Assembly: GCF_001678475.1 (NCBI RefSeq)
Contig: NZ_JTJR01000008.1
Span: 1 to 64,000 of the forward strand
Origin: Gallibacterium genomosp. 3
GTDB taxonomy: Bacteria; Pseudomonadota; Gammaproteobacteria; Enterobacterales; Pasteurellaceae
Reading direction: 5' to 3'
DNA: 64,000 nucleotides
Shown: piece by piece, positions 30,553 to 39,724 of the stretch
Layout: every line of letters starts with the position of its first letter
Numbering within the stretch: the first letter of the stretch is position 1
Notes under the pieces: model-generated
What the model saw: only the letters and a program-made list of their open reading frames with translations
Told to the model about the DNA's origin: nothing
The model's database searches: none
Program-made: the position numbers and the translations under genes

Positions 30553-33204
30553 ATGACCTCAGTAACAAAACAAAATACTGTTGATCTTGAAGATCTTCAG
30601 GATATGGTCGCCTCAAATGATAGCGGTGGTCGAAATCCTTATGGCTTCTCCAAATATGTGATTATTTGGACAGCTATTGCTTGGTCGTTATTTCAAATTT
30701 ATTATGCATCACCGTTGCCATTCTGGTTACAAGAAATCATCAAAAGTCTAGGTTTAGGCGTTAATGTGGTGATCGATGATACAAAAGCACGTTCTATCCA
30801 CTTAGCTTTTGCGATTTTCTTGGCTTATCTATCGTACCCAGCATTTAAACGTTCGCCAAAACAACATATTCCTGTTATTGATTGGATCTTTGCTGTGGTT
30901 GGTGCTGTATTATGTCTTTACCCAATTATTTTTTATAGCGAATTAGTTACTCGTTTTGGAGCGCCAAATTTACAAGATATTATTGTAGGTATCATTGGTA
31001 TTTTGCTGTTGTTAGAAGGGACAAGACGCAGTTTAGGTTTACCGTTAGTGGTTATCGCAATTGTCTTCTTACTCTATAACTATTTTGGTCAATTCTTCCC
31101 AAGCAGTTGGTTAGTAAGCCATAGAACAGGAACCTTATCCCATATTATCAACCAACAATGGGTAACGACTGAAGGTGTATTCGGTGTAGCACTAGGGGTA
31201 TCAACAAAATATGTATTCTTGTTTGTGTTATTTGGGGCATTATTGGATAAAGCAGGTGCGGGGAATTATTTCATCAAAACTGCTTTTGCTTATTTAGGAC
31301 ATTTACGTGGTGGTCCGGCGAAAGCGGCGGTTGTGGCTTCTGGATTGACAGGTTTAATTTCCGGTTCATCTATCGCTAACGTGGTTACAACAGGTACCTT
31401 TACCATTCCAATGATGAAGCGAGTTGGTTTCTCTGCGGAAAAAGCAGGGGCAGTTGAAGTGGCCTCGTCAGTAAATGGACAAATTATGCCACCAGTAATG
31501 GGAGCTGCTGCTTTCTTGATGATTGAGTATATCAATATGCCATATAACGAATTGATTACTCATGCGTTTTTACCAGCAGTTATTTCTTATATTGCGTTGG
31601 TTTATATCGTGCACTTAGAGGCTTGCAAATTAAATCTACAAGGTTTACCACGTCAAGATGTTGCGAAACCTTGGGTTGTGACAGTGTTACGTACTTTATC
31701 AACTTTTATCATCATCTGTTTGCTTTATTTTGCCGTTGAGTTTGGTTTAGGTTGGTTAAAAGTGGTAACACCTGACTTTGCCTTTGTCATTGTTTGTGTG
31801 TTATTAGCGATTATCTATCTACTCTTGCTTTATCGTGTATCAACATTCCCAGATTTAGAAATTGATGATCCGAATCAAGAAGTTGTGGTATTACCAAAAG
31901 CAAAACCAACAGTTAATGCAGGGCTTCATTTCTTATTGCCTGTCGTTATCTTGATTTGGTGTTTGATGGTAGAACGTTTATCACCGGGGTTATCTGCATT
32001 CTGGGGAACAATGGCTTTAACCATCATTCTGTTAACGCAACGTCCACTATTAGCGTATTTCCGTAAGCAAGGTGGTTATGCAGAGAACTTTAAACAAGGC
32101 TTACAAGAATTAATTAACGGTTTAGAAACGGGTGCTCGCAATATGATCGGTATCGGTATTGCGACAGCAACCGCAGGGATTATCGTTGGTGTTGTGGCAT
32201 TGACTGGTTTCGGTGTACAGCTTTCAGGCATTATCGAAATTTTATCAATGGGCAACATTTTATTAATGTTGATCCTCGTAGCAGGCTTTAGTTTGATTTT
32301 AGGGATGGGATTACCAACCACAGCTAACTATATCGTAGTTTCTTCCTTGATGGCTGGTGTAATTGTTGAGGTTGGTCGCCAAAATGGATTAATTGTACCG
32401 TTAATTGCAGTGCATTTATTCGTATTCTATTTTGGAATTATGGCGGACGTAACTCCACCAGTAGGCTTAGCCTCTTTTGCTGCTGCCGCAGTATCAGGTG
32501 GTAATCCGATTAAGACCGGTATGGTGGCATTCTTCTATAGTATGCGTACGGCATTATTGCCATTCCTATTTATCTTCAATACAGATTTGCTATTACTTCA
32601 TGTTGATTTCTTCCATGCAGTATTAGTGTTCTTTGTGGCGACGATAGCGATGTTTGCCTTTACTGCAGCGACAATGGGCTGGTTTATTACTAAAAATAAA
32701 TGGTGGGAAACTTTAGTCTTATTATTAGTGGCATTTATGCTATTTAGACCAGGATTCTTTATGGAATATGTGTCACCAAGCCAACGCCATATTCAACCAG
32801 ATCATTTAGTTGAACAAGTTGCACATTCGCCAGTAGGTGGACCATTAATGTTAAAAGTTTCTGGGATTAACCCTTATGGTAAACCAATAGAGTTTTATGC
32901 AGAGCTTAAAGTGCCAGCAGGGCAAACTGGGGAAGAACGTTTACAAAAAATGGGCTTAACCTTATTAGCAACAAATGAACAAATTGAGGTTGGAGGTGAA
33001 CAGATTAATAAGATTATTATTGATAATGTTGAGATTGATTCTCCAGCAGCAAAAGCAAACTTAAATTGGGATCAAGTGATCTTAGATGTTGCAGTTCCAG
33101 TGAAAGGTGCTTTAAACAAAGAGTGGATGTTCATTCCAGCATTATTAATTTTATTAGCATTAGTATGGCATCAACGTCGCCGAGTCAAAAAAGAGGGGAA
33201 ATAA
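30553..33204 (+). CDS. TRAP transporter fused 4TM/12TM permease
   Basis: An 883-residue inner-membrane protein combining the small (DctQ-like) and large (DctM-like) TRAP subunits. Segments GLTGLISGSSIANVVTTGTFTIPMMKRVG and GMGLPTTANYIVVSSLMAGV are the two repeated family motifs. About 16 membrane helices are followed by a C-terminal soluble region (about 740-850) between the last helices, of the DUF3394 type. It uses a sodium gradient to import the ligand of the TAXI protein upstream. It ends 3 bases before the universal stress protein gene. Confidence 0.92.
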   Translation: MTSVTKQNTVDLEDLQDMVASNDSGGRNPYGFSKYVIIWTAIAWSLFQIYYASPLPFWLQEIIKSLGLGVNVVIDDTKARSIHLAFAIFLAYLSYPAFKRSPKQHIPVIDWIFAVVGAVLCLYPIIFYSELVTRFGAPNLQDIIVGIIGILLLLEGTRRSLGLPLVVIAIVFLLYNYFGQFFPSSWLVSHRTGTLSHIINQQWVTTEGVFGVALGVSTKYVFLFVLFGALLDKAGAGNYFIKTAFAYLGHLRGGPAKAAVVASGLTGLISGSSIANVVTTGTFTIPMMKRVGFSAEKAGAVEVASSVNGQIMPPVMGAAAFLMIEYINMPYNELITHAFLPAVISYIALVYIVHLEACKLNLQGLPRQDVAKPWVVTVLRTLSTFIIICLLYFAVEFGLGWLKVVTPDFAFVIVCVLLAIIYLLLLYRVSTFPDLEIDDPNQEVVVLPKAKPTVNAGLHFLLPVVILIWCLMVERLSPGLSAFWGTMALTIILLTQRPLLAYFRKQGGYAENFKQGLQELINGLETGARNMIGIGIATATAGIIVGVVALTGFGVQLSGIIEILSMGNILLMLILVAGFSLILGMGLPTTANYIVVSSLMAGVIVEVGRQNGLIVPLIAVHLFVFYFGIMADVTPPVGLASFAAAAVSGGNPIKTGMVAFFYSMRTALLPFLFIFNTDLLLLHVDFFHAVLVFFVATIAMFAFTAATMGWFITKNKWWETLVLLLVAFMLFRPGFFMEYVSPSQRHIQPDHLVEQVAHSPVGGPLMLKVSGINPYGKPIEFYAELKVPAGQTGEERLQKMGLTLLATNEQIEVGGEQINKIIIDNVEIDSPAAKANLNWDQVILDVAVPVKGALNKEWMFIPALLILLALVWHQRRRVKKEGK

Positions 33205-33207
33205 AAG

Positions 33208-33636
33208 ATGACGTTATTTAATAAAATTTTAATTGCTGTAGATTTAAGTTATTTAGAGGGAGCTAAAAAGGCGGTGAAAACCGCCTTAGCGATGGTAGAG
33301 GGAAATCCTGATGCAGTATTGCGTGTGGTCAGCATTATTCCCCCACTAGGAAATAGCTTTGTATCTTCTTTATTGCCACGTAATTTTGATAAAGATGTAT
33401 TAGCCGAAGCACATAAACGTCTTCATGCTTTTACTGAAGAAAATTTCCCAAAAGAGTGCAAGGTGCAGCATATTGTAGCGCATGGCACTGTATATGAGGA
33501 AATTAACACGTTGGCACAAGAAAAAAATGTGGATTTGATTATTATGATGGCAACTAAACCGGGTAAACCGGGTTTAAGCTCTAATACGGTCAAAGTAGCA
33601 CGTTTTAGTGAAAAACCAATTTTAATCTTACGTTAA
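33208..33636 (+). CDS. Universal stress protein, TRAP-associated
   Basis: A 142-residue UspA-family protein. It starts FNKILIAVDLSYLEGAKKAVKTAL and ends with the nucleotide-binding-like SNTVKVARFSEKPILIL. The usual GxxG-9x-G(S/T) ATP loop is replaced by KPGKPGLSSNTV, so ATP binding is uncertain. It starts 3 bases after the permease stop and is surely co-transcribed. In Halomonas, TeaD, a Usp next to a TRAP transporter, binds ATP and modulates transport; a similar role is inferred here. Confidence 0.85.
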   Translation: MTLFNKILIAVDLSYLEGAKKAVKTALAMVEGNPDAVLRVVSIIPPLGNSFVSSLLPRNFDKDVLAEAHKRLHAFTEENFPKECKVQHIVAHGTVYEEINTLAQEKNVDLIIMMATKPGKPGLSSNTVKVARFSEKPILILR

Positions 33637-33645
33637 TTGGAAAGA

Positions 33646-33684
33646 TAAAAAGGGCTTAACAGAAAATGTTAAGCCCTTTTTTTA
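33646..33684. terminator. Bidirectional terminator usp / folX
   Basis: AAAAAGGGCTTAACA, a GAAAA loop, TGTTAAGCCCTTTTTTT between the convergent universal stress and folX genes. Confidence 0.88.
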
Positions 33685-33692
33685 TAGAAAAA

Positions 33693-34061
33693 TCAATCCC
33701 TCTCATACCGCAATCGCAATGACACCGAATCCGCATAACGCAATGCAAAAGGTTTCGCAATTTCCACTTCTGCCCATTCAACTGCTTCCGGTTCTGCCAC
33801 AATTTCTAACACTTCACGCACCATCCTTTCTAATAGTGCAAATTCGTGTGTTTCCACATATTGAATCACTTTCTTAGTAATAGTGCGATAATTCAACGCA
33901 TCATCAACATTATCGCTAAGGCTAGCTTTTTCACAGTTATAGCCAAGTTGAATTTGTAATACCACATCTTGTTTATTATTAATTTCTTCTTCTTTAATTC
34001 CAATGAACGTACGTAAACGTAAATCGCTAATAGTAATTATCGCTGAATTAATAATTGGCAT
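33693..34061 (-). CDS. folX: Dihydroneopterin triphosphate 2'-epimerase
   Basis: A 122-residue T-fold enzyme. It matches E. coli FolX more closely than FolB: LRLRTFIGIKEEEINNKQDV, DALNYRTITKKVIQYVE and FALRYADSVSLRLRYER. FolX epimerises 7,8-dihydroneopterin triphosphate to the monapterin form. FolB-type aldolases have a different start (IGVYDWE-like). It is monocistronic, divergent from tqsA across 71 bases. Confidence 0.88.
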   Translation of the reverse strand: MPIINSAIITISDLRLRTFIGIKEEEINNKQDVVLQIQLGYNCEKASLSDNVDDALNYRTITKKVIQYVETHEFALLERMVREVLEIVAEPEAVEWAEVEIAKPFALRYADSVSLRLRYERD

Positions 34062-34132
34062 AACAACTCCTTATCAGATAGTTTTTTTGCTATTATAACG
34101 TAGATTAAAAATGAGATTGAATAGGAAATCGT

Positions 34133-35179
34133 ATGGAAAACAATATTGGCAAGCAAAATATAATTACAGTGTTAATTACATTAGCTTGCCTTGTGATTAT
34201 TTTAGCGGGAATTAAAGCTGCGGTTGAGATTGTTGTGCCATTTTTATTAGCATTATTCCTTGCCATTATTTGTACACCGCTGATTAATTTTTTAGTGAAA
34301 TTAAAAGTGCCTTTATGGCTTGCGGTGATTACGTTATTAGGCTTAATTGTCATTACCTTAACTTCATTTGCAGGATTAGTCGGTAATGCAGTTAATGAAT
34401 TTTCTGCATCTATTCCAGAGTATAAACAGCTATTAGCACAACGGATTGCCAGTTTAGCGCCGATTATGGAGCGTTTTGATTTGTATCGTTTTATTCCAAC
34501 TAATTTAGTACAAGAACACTTAGATCCAAGCATTATAATGGGCCTTATCCGCCGTTTATTAGCAGGAATTTCTGGAGTGATTACAAATGGTTTTGTTTTA
34601 TTACTTATCGTGGTGTTTATGCTGTTTGAAGCACCAAGTATGAAACAAAAATTAGCGATCTTTTTTGCCAATAATCGAGAAGAGCGGAAAGAGTTAGAAA
34701 ATATCCAACGGGTGTTAAATAGTGTGATTAGCTATTTAGCGATAAAAACCTTTGTCAGCTTAGTAACTGGAATTTTAGTCTGGGCAGCGTTAGTGATTTT
34801 AGATGTGCAATATGCCGTATTATGGGGAACAATTGCTTTTTTATTAAATTATATTCCTAATATCGGTTCGGTCTTGGCTGCTATTCCAGTGATCATTCAA
34901 GCACTAATTTTAAATGGGTATAGTGATGGGCTATTTGTGGCGATTGCATTTTTAGCAATCAATATGGTGATGGGAAATATAGTTGAACCTCGAATGATGG
35001 GGCGCACCTTAGGGCTATCAACTTTAGTCGTATTTATCTCATTAATTTTCTGGGGTTGGTTATTGGGATCAGTCGGTATGTTGTTATCTGTACCTTTAAC
35101 GATGGCAGTAAAAATTGCTCTAGAATCAAGTGAGAAAACCAAAAAATACTCTTATTTATTAAGTGAAGGGAAAGAGTAG
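34133..35179 (+). CDS. tqsA: AI-2 transport protein TqsA
   Basis: A 348-residue inner-membrane protein of the AI-2E family with about eight helices. It resembles E. coli TqsA (YdgG) throughout, for example VWAALVILDVQYAVLWGTIAF, LNYIPNIGSVLAAIPVIIQAL and GLSTLVVFISLIFWGWLLGSVGMLLSVPLT. In E. coli it exports the quorum signal AI-2; transport of other solutes is possible in this family. It is a single gene ending at a terminator shared with lysO. Confidence 0.88.
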   Translation: MENNIGKQNIITVLITLACLVIILAGIKAAVEIVVPFLLALFLAIICTPLINFLVKLKVPLWLAVITLLGLIVITLTSFAGLVGNAVNEFSASIPEYKQLLAQRIASLAPIMERFDLYRFIPTNLVQEHLDPSIIMGLIRRLLAGISGVITNGFVLLLIVVFMLFEAPSMKQKLAIFFANNREERKELENIQRVLNSVISYLAIKTFVSLVTGILVWAALVILDVQYAVLWGTIAFLLNYIPNIGSVLAAIPVIIQALILNGYSDGLFVAIAFLAINMVMGNIVEPRMMGRTLGLSTLVVFISLIFWGWLLGSVGMLLSVPLTMAVKIALESSEKTKKYSYLLSEGKE

Positions 35180-35192
35180 ATGACTTATTAGC

Positions 35193-35234
35193 ATTACCCC
35201 TGCCGTTATCTATAAATGGCTGGGGTAATTTTTT
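35193..35234. terminator. Terminator between tqsA and lysO
   Basis: ATTACCCC(T)GCC and GGC(T)GGGGTAAT (35193-35204 with 35218-35229), followed by a T-run. It lies between convergent genes. Confidence 0.8.
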
Positions 35235-35240
35235 GCAATG

Positions 35241-36149
35241 TTACAACGGAATACTAATAAAAAACACCAATAACACAGGCACTAATAAATTAATAATAAA
35301 GCCAAAACTTAACGCAAGGGGAACTGTTTCAATTCCACCAGAGCGTTGAATAATTGGTAAAGTGCAGTCTAAAGCAGTCGCACCAGCTAAACCAACAGCG
35401 GTTGCACGATAATGACGCATAAAGAGGGGAATTAAAAATAAACTAGCCACTTCTCGTGATAGATCATTAAAAAAGGCAATACTGCCCCAGATTGGTCCCC
35501 AAGCATCATTTAGCAATACGCTAGAAAGAGAATACCACCCCATACCAGAAGATACGGCTAATCCTTGTGTGATTGGCAGATTTAACGCTAAGGCAGCAAT
35601 GATACCGCCAGCTAAAGAACTTACAGTAAAAACAACCGAAATACCAATTCCATGTTTATTAAAAAAGACTTGGCGTAGATTGATGCCACTATTACGTAAC
35701 TGAATTCCAACTAAGAAAATTAATACAATCAATACATAAGTGCTTGAACCATGCGGGATCAGGAAATAAGCCTTACTCAATAAGCCAAAAATAGACCCTA
35801 CTACCACCATACTACACATCTTTGCAGAATCGAGGATCATCTTTAAACGTGAAGGCATATTTTTCGCTGATTTTAAGGTCGGTGCATGATAATAACGATC
35901 ATATAGCCCTAAACCAGCAATATTTAATCCATGAATAATTAAGCTAAATACCGTCGCTTTAAACGCAATATTTGGTAAGGTTTGGGCAAGATTGTCTAAT
36001 TGCCCTAAAGAACATCCCATCACAAATAAAATCAGATATAAAAGCACCATAATGCTTTTATTGGTCCAGTGAATAAATGTGACGTTGTTACTTTTTATTA
36101 AATATCCGAGAAATAAAGGTACTAATACAATCGCTAAACTTTCTAACAT
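35241..36149 (-). CDS. lysO: Lysine exporter LysO
   Basis: A protein of about 302 residues of the DUF340 family (E. coli YbjE/LysO, 299 residues), a lysine and thialysine exporter of the inner membrane. It has about eight helices and the segments GCSLGQLDNLAQTLP, GMGWYSLSSVLLNDAWGP and ALDCTLPIIQRSGG. ATG 36149 (MLESLAIVLVPL) aligns with the E. coli start; the frame extends to a TTG at 36218 but this adds an atypical leader. It is divergent from ybjD, as these genes lie near each other in E. coli. Confidence 0.9.
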   Translation of the reverse strand: MLESLAIVLVPLFLGYLIKSNNVTFIHWTNKSIMVLLYLILFVMGCSLGQLDNLAQTLPNIAFKATVFSLIIHGLNIAGLGLYDRYYHAPTLKSAKNMPSRLKMILDSAKMCSMVVVGSIFGLLSKAYFLIPHGSSTYVLIVLIFLVGIQLRNSGINLRQVFFNKHGIGISVVFTVSSLAGGIIAALALNLPITQGLAVSSGMGWYSLSSVLLNDAWGPIWGSIAFFNDLSREVASLFLIPLFMRHYRATAVGLAGATALDCTLPIIQRSGGIETVPLALSFGFIINLLVPVLLVFFISIPL

Positions 36150-36303
36150 ATAAAGTAAAACTAGGGTAAAAAATGACTGAAAGGCGACAATGTATCGGTT
36201 ATTAATAGTAAATGTCAAATAAAAAAGTCGATAGAGCTAACTAAAATCAATGGGTGTGCTAAGATGTGACAGAAATAATATTAAGCATAAAGGATAGCAT
36301 TTT

Positions 36304-37881
36304 ATGTATTTAAAGCAGATCGAAGTGGTCGGTTTTCGTGGTATTCATCGCTTATCTTTTCAATTACGTTCCAATATGGTGTTAATTGGAGAAAATGCGT
36401 GGGGAAAATCGAGTCTATTAGACCTATTAAGTTTAATCTTTAATAAAGAAGCAGAACCTTATCAATTTGTTGCCGATGATTTTTTTTATACTCTCAATGA
36501 TGATACTGTAAAAAAAATTTCCTCAATTAATCTGTTGTTTACATTTAGTGAATCAATACCAGAAGAATTACAATTACCACCACAACAATTTTTACGTCCA
36601 GTTGCCGTGCCTCATGAAGATGGTTTTTCTCGTATTTATTTACGGGTATTTGGTGAACAACTTGCTTCAGGAGAAATTCAAACGATTTATTCGTTTATTG
36701 ATGAACAGGGGAATGTGATTCCTTTAGAGCCAGCGCAACAAGCAAAATTGGTTAGCCGTTTAATTCAACGTCATACCGTTTACCGTTTCCGTGATGCTCG
36801 GTTAGCAAAACAGCCTTTTGATTTACAACCGATTAATTTTAGTAAAAATCTGACGCCTGAAATTATGGCATCTTTTGCCGCAGTAATGACCTTATTACGT
36901 TATTACTTCATTTTAGAACGCAAGCCACAACTGGCGATTGGCGATACCAGCGTATTATGGCAACAAGCGAAAAAATTAGCGGAACAATTACGCGTAGGTG
37001 ATGAAAAATTAAGACGCTATTTCTTTGTTTATTTGGCCAAACACTTTTTACCTGATGATAAAACATTATTTTCTCAAGTAAGCAATCCGATTCTGTTGTT
37101 TGAAGATCCAGAATCTCGCTTACATCCACGACTAATGGCAATTATGTGGGAGCTATTAAGCTATATTCCATTACAACGTTTAGTTACAACCAATTCGGTT
37201 GAATTGTTATCAAATGTGCCATTACATTCAATTTGCCGTTTAGTGCGTGGCGAAGAGCGAATCCAAGCCTATCAATTAGAACGACACGACTTAGGCAAAG
37301 TCGACTTACGCCGCTTAACTTTCCATATCCACTATAACCGCAGTTTGGCACTGTTTTCCCGCGCTTGGATTTTTGTAGAAGGGGAAACTGAAGTTTGGAT
37401 TCTAAATGAATTGGCTAAAGTGTTAGAGATTAATTTAGAAAATGAAGGGATTCGTATTGTTGAATTTGCACAATGCGGTATTAAGCCATTGATTAAATAT
37501 GCAAATTTAATGGGTATAGCGTGGCATTTATTAACCGATGGTGATGAAGCAGGTCGCAAATATGTCAGTATTGCTGAAGAATTACTTAGAGAAAATGAAC
37601 ACGCCGCAGACAAGATTACGCCATTGCCAAAACGAGATATTGAACACTATTTTTATGACAATGGCTTTGAAGAGGTATTTAAACATCTAGCGCGCTTACC
37701 AGAAAAATACAACTATTCAAAATCACAAATTATTCAACGGGCGATTCAAAATACCTCTAAGCCAGATTTAGCGTTAGCGATTGTAAAAGCAGTAAAACAG
37801 AGTGATAACCAATTAATTCCTGTATTATTTCGCCGTTTGTTTTCCAAAATGCTATTGATTGCCAAAGAACAAGGCGCATAA
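36304..37881 (+). CDS. ybjD: OLD-family ATPase/nuclease YbjD
   Basis: A 525-residue protein (E. coli YbjD 552) with an N-terminal ABC-type ATPase domain: Walker A GENAWGKSS at 29-37, and LLFEDPESRLHPRLMAIMWELL as signature/Walker B-like segment near 262-283. A C-terminal TOPRIM nuclease domain carries FVEGETEVWIL and HLLTDGDEAGRKYV. Some OLD proteins act in phage exclusion, but YbjD is a conserved chromosomal gene next to lysO in enterobacteria, and its role is unknown. No Gabija-type helicase partner is adjacent. Confidence 0.88.
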   Translation: MYLKQIEVVGFRGIHRLSFQLRSNMVLIGENAWGKSSLLDLLSLIFNKEAEPYQFVADDFFYTLNDDTVKKISSINLLFTFSESIPEELQLPPQQFLRPVAVPHEDGFSRIYLRVFGEQLASGEIQTIYSFIDEQGNVIPLEPAQQAKLVSRLIQRHTVYRFRDARLAKQPFDLQPINFSKNLTPEIMASFAAVMTLLRYYFILERKPQLAIGDTSVLWQQAKKLAEQLRVGDEKLRRYFFVYLAKHFLPDDKTLFSQVSNPILLFEDPESRLHPRLMAIMWELLSYIPLQRLVTTNSVELLSNVPLHSICRLVRGEERIQAYQLERHDLGKVDLRRLTFHIHYNRSLALFSRAWIFVEGETEVWILNELAKVLEINLENEGIRIVEFAQCGIKPLIKYANLMGIAWHLLTDGDEAGRKYVSIAEELLRENEHAADKITPLPKRDIEHYFYDNGFEEVFKHLARLPEKYNYSKSQIIQRAIQNTSKPDLALAIVKAVKQSDNQLIPVLFRRLFSKMLLIAKEQGA

Positions 37882-37926
37882 AAATAAAAAATTTTACCCA
37901 ATTTTTAGAGCAGTTTTGCTAGAATT

Positions 37927-37970
37927 AAAAGGAAAAGCCTGTGATTGCTTTTCCTTTTATCTTTTCTTTA
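37927..37970 (+). terminator. Terminator after ybjD
   Basis: AAAAGGAAAAGC (37927-37938) and GCTTTTCCTTTT (37947-37958) form a perfect 12-base-pair stem followed by ATCTTTTCTTTATTT. It lies between ybjD and the purine permease, which argues against the earlier GTG start of the permease at 37941. Confidence 0.85.
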
Positions 37971-37988
37971 TTTTACAGGTGTTTTTTT

Positions 37989-39296
37989 ATGCAAAATCAA
38001 AGCCTTTTAGCGAAATTTTTTCACTTGGAACAACATAACACCAACGTGAAAACAGAAATTATCGCTGGGATCACAACTTTCCTCACTATGGTCTATATCG
38101 TATTCGTCAACCCATCTATTTTAGGTGTGGCTGGAATGGATACAAAAGTCGTCTTTGTTACTACCTGCTTAATCGCCGCATTTGGTAGTATTTTTATGGG
38201 GTTATTCGCCAATTTACCAGTTGCCTTAGCGCCAGCAATGGGGCTCAATGCGTTCTTTGCTTATGTTGTAGTCAGTAAAATCGGCTTATCTTGGCAAGTC
38301 GGTATGGGAACGATTTTCTGGGGTGCTGTTGGTTTATTAGCTTTAACGCTATTCCAAATTCGTTACTGGTTAATTTCTTCAATTCCACTTAGCTTACGGG
38401 TAGGGATTACTGCGGGAATCGGTCTTTTCATCGCATTAATGGGTTTCCACAATGCGGGTATTATTGTACCGAACCAAGCAACTTTAATGTCGTTAGGTGA
38501 TCTTCATTCGCCAACCGTATTATTAGGAATTTTAGGCTTCTTTATTATTGTTATCTTAGCTTCTAAAAATATCCATGCGTCAGTCTTAATTTCGATTGTG
38601 GTAACAACAGTATTATCACTATTACTTGGTAAAACCCAATTTCAAGGGGTCTTTTCTATGCCACCAAGTATCACTTCTGTCGTTGGACAAGTTGATTTAA
38701 GCGGTGCATTACGTGGTGATTTACTGGGGATTATTTTCTCCTTTATGTTGGTAAATCTATTCGATTCTTCAGGTACATTATTGGGCGTAACCGATAAAGC
38801 AGGAATTAGTAATGCACAAGGGACTTTCCCAAAAATGAAGCAAGCCTTGTATGTGGATAGTATCAGTTCGGTGACCGGGGCTTATCTAGGGACTTCATCA
38901 GTAACTGCCTATATTGAAAGTAGTGCAGGGGTTTCTTTTGGTGGTCGTACAGGCTTAACTGCCATTGTGGTTGGTATTTTATTCTTATTGGTGATCTTTA
39001 TTTCGCCATTAGCCTCAATTGTACCGCCTTATGCGACAGCAGGCGCATTAATTTATGTTGGTATTCTGATGTCATCAATTTTAATTAAAGTGCGTTGGGA
39101 TGATCTCACAGAAGCAACACCAGCATTTATTACTGCTGCGATGATGCCGTTTACTTATTCTATCACTGAAGGGATTGCACTTGGTTTTATTAGCTACTGC
39201 ATTATGAAGCTCTTTACTGGTAAAGCAAAAGATGTCAGTGTTCCAGTGTGGTTAATTGCGGTATTATTCTTACTCAAAATTATCTTTATAGATTAA
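37989..39296 (+). CDS. NCS2 family purine permease (AzgA-like)
   Basis: A 435-residue inner-membrane proton symporter of the AzgA branch of NCS2, like E. coli GhxP/GhxQ and AdeP/AdeQ. Signatures are AGITTFLTMVYIVFVNPSIL, ALAPAMGLNAFFAYVV, VNLFDSSGTLLGVTDKAG and GTSSVTAYIESSAGVSFGGRTGLTA. It imports adenine, guanine or hypoxanthine; the exact specificity cannot be told. It starts at ATG 37989 (AGGTG ribosome binding site). ychN follows 9 bases later. Confidence 0.9.
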   Translation: MQNQSLLAKFFHLEQHNTNVKTEIIAGITTFLTMVYIVFVNPSILGVAGMDTKVVFVTTCLIAAFGSIFMGLFANLPVALAPAMGLNAFFAYVVVSKIGLSWQVGMGTIFWGAVGLLALTLFQIRYWLISSIPLSLRVGITAGIGLFIALMGFHNAGIIVPNQATLMSLGDLHSPTVLLGILGFFIIVILASKNIHASVLISIVVTTVLSLLLGKTQFQGVFSMPPSITSVVGQVDLSGALRGDLLGIIFSFMLVNLFDSSGTLLGVTDKAGISNAQGTFPKMKQALYVDSISSVTGAYLGTSSVTAYIESSAGVSFGGRTGLTAIVVGILFLLVIFISPLASIVPPYATAGALIYVGILMSSILIKVRWDDLTEATPAFITAAMMPFTYSITEGIALGFISYCIMKLFTGKAKDVSVPVWLIAVLFLLKIIFID

Positions 39297-39305
39297 GGAT
39301 TTATC

Positions 39306-39662
39306 ATGCAAAAACTACTTTATATCTTAAATGATTCGCCATATAGCGGAGAAAAAACCTTTAACGCTTTACGTTTTGCGTTAGCGTTAAAAGAAGAACA
39401 CGCTAAAGAAGTAGAAATGAAAATTTTCTGCTTTTCTGATGCGGTATTGTCTGGATTAAAAGGACAAAATCCGAAAGAAGGGGAGAATGTTCAAGAACTA
39501 TTGAGTATTTTGACTGGATTAGGGGTAGAAGTAAAACTTTGTACCACTTGTACTAATGCGCGAGCCGTATCTCAACACCCTTTAATTGATGGTGTTACTC
39601 TAGGTACATTAGCCGATGTGGCTGAATGGACACTCTGGGCAGACAAAGTCCTCACTTTCTAA
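39306..39662 (+). CDS. ychN: DsrE/F-like protein YchN
   Basis: A 118-residue protein very like E. coli YchN (117 residues): SDAVLSGLKGQNPKEGENVQ, VKLCTTCTNARAVS and PLIDGVTLGTLADVAEWTLW. It has a DsrE/TusD-type fold with a conserved CxxC (KLCTTC). The E. coli structure is a hexamer, and the function is unknown, possibly sulfur handling. It is probably co-transcribed with the purine permease and ended by the terminator before recB. Confidence 0.88.
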   Translation: MQKLLYILNDSPYSGEKTFNALRFALALKEEHAKEVEMKIFCFSDAVLSGLKGQNPKEGENVQELLSILTGLGVEVKLCTTCTNARAVSQHPLIDGVTLGTLADVAEWTLWADKVLTF

Positions 39663-39674
39663 TTAAGCAAATCG

Positions 39675-39707
39675 AACGCCGATTCAACCAAATCGGCGTT
39701 TTTCTCT
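39675..39707 (+). terminator. Terminator between ychN and recB
   Basis: AACGCCGATT (39675-39684) pairs with AATCGGCGTT (39691-39700), followed by TTTCTCT. It lies 18 bases before the recB ATG, so recB transcription must begin within or read through it. Confidence 0.82.
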
Positions 39708-39724
39708 CTAAAAAGACAAAGCTA

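Noticed and set aside
33693..34061. FolB (dihydroneopterin aldolase)
   Set aside because: The sequence follows E. coli FolX (RTFIGIKEEEINN, ALRYADSVS) rather than FolB, so it was called folX.
34105..34671. 188-codon minus-strand frame opposite tqsA
   Set aside because: Shadow of the conserved tqsA gene; low-complexity Asn/Ile/Lys content and no family resemblance.
36304..37881. Anti-phage Gabija-type system
   Set aside because: The OLD-like gene has no UvrD-type gajB neighbour; the nearby recB/recD are true exonuclease V subunits 2 kb away with unrelated genes between.
37941..37988. Upstream GTG start for the purine permease
   Set aside because: It lies inside the ybjD terminator hairpin; ATG 37989 has its own ribosome binding site and the family's usual N-terminus.
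39626..39724. Upstream start for RecB overlapping ychN
   Set aside because: It would overlap ychN and cross a terminator; the family starts at the MNTQLNPITLPL position.
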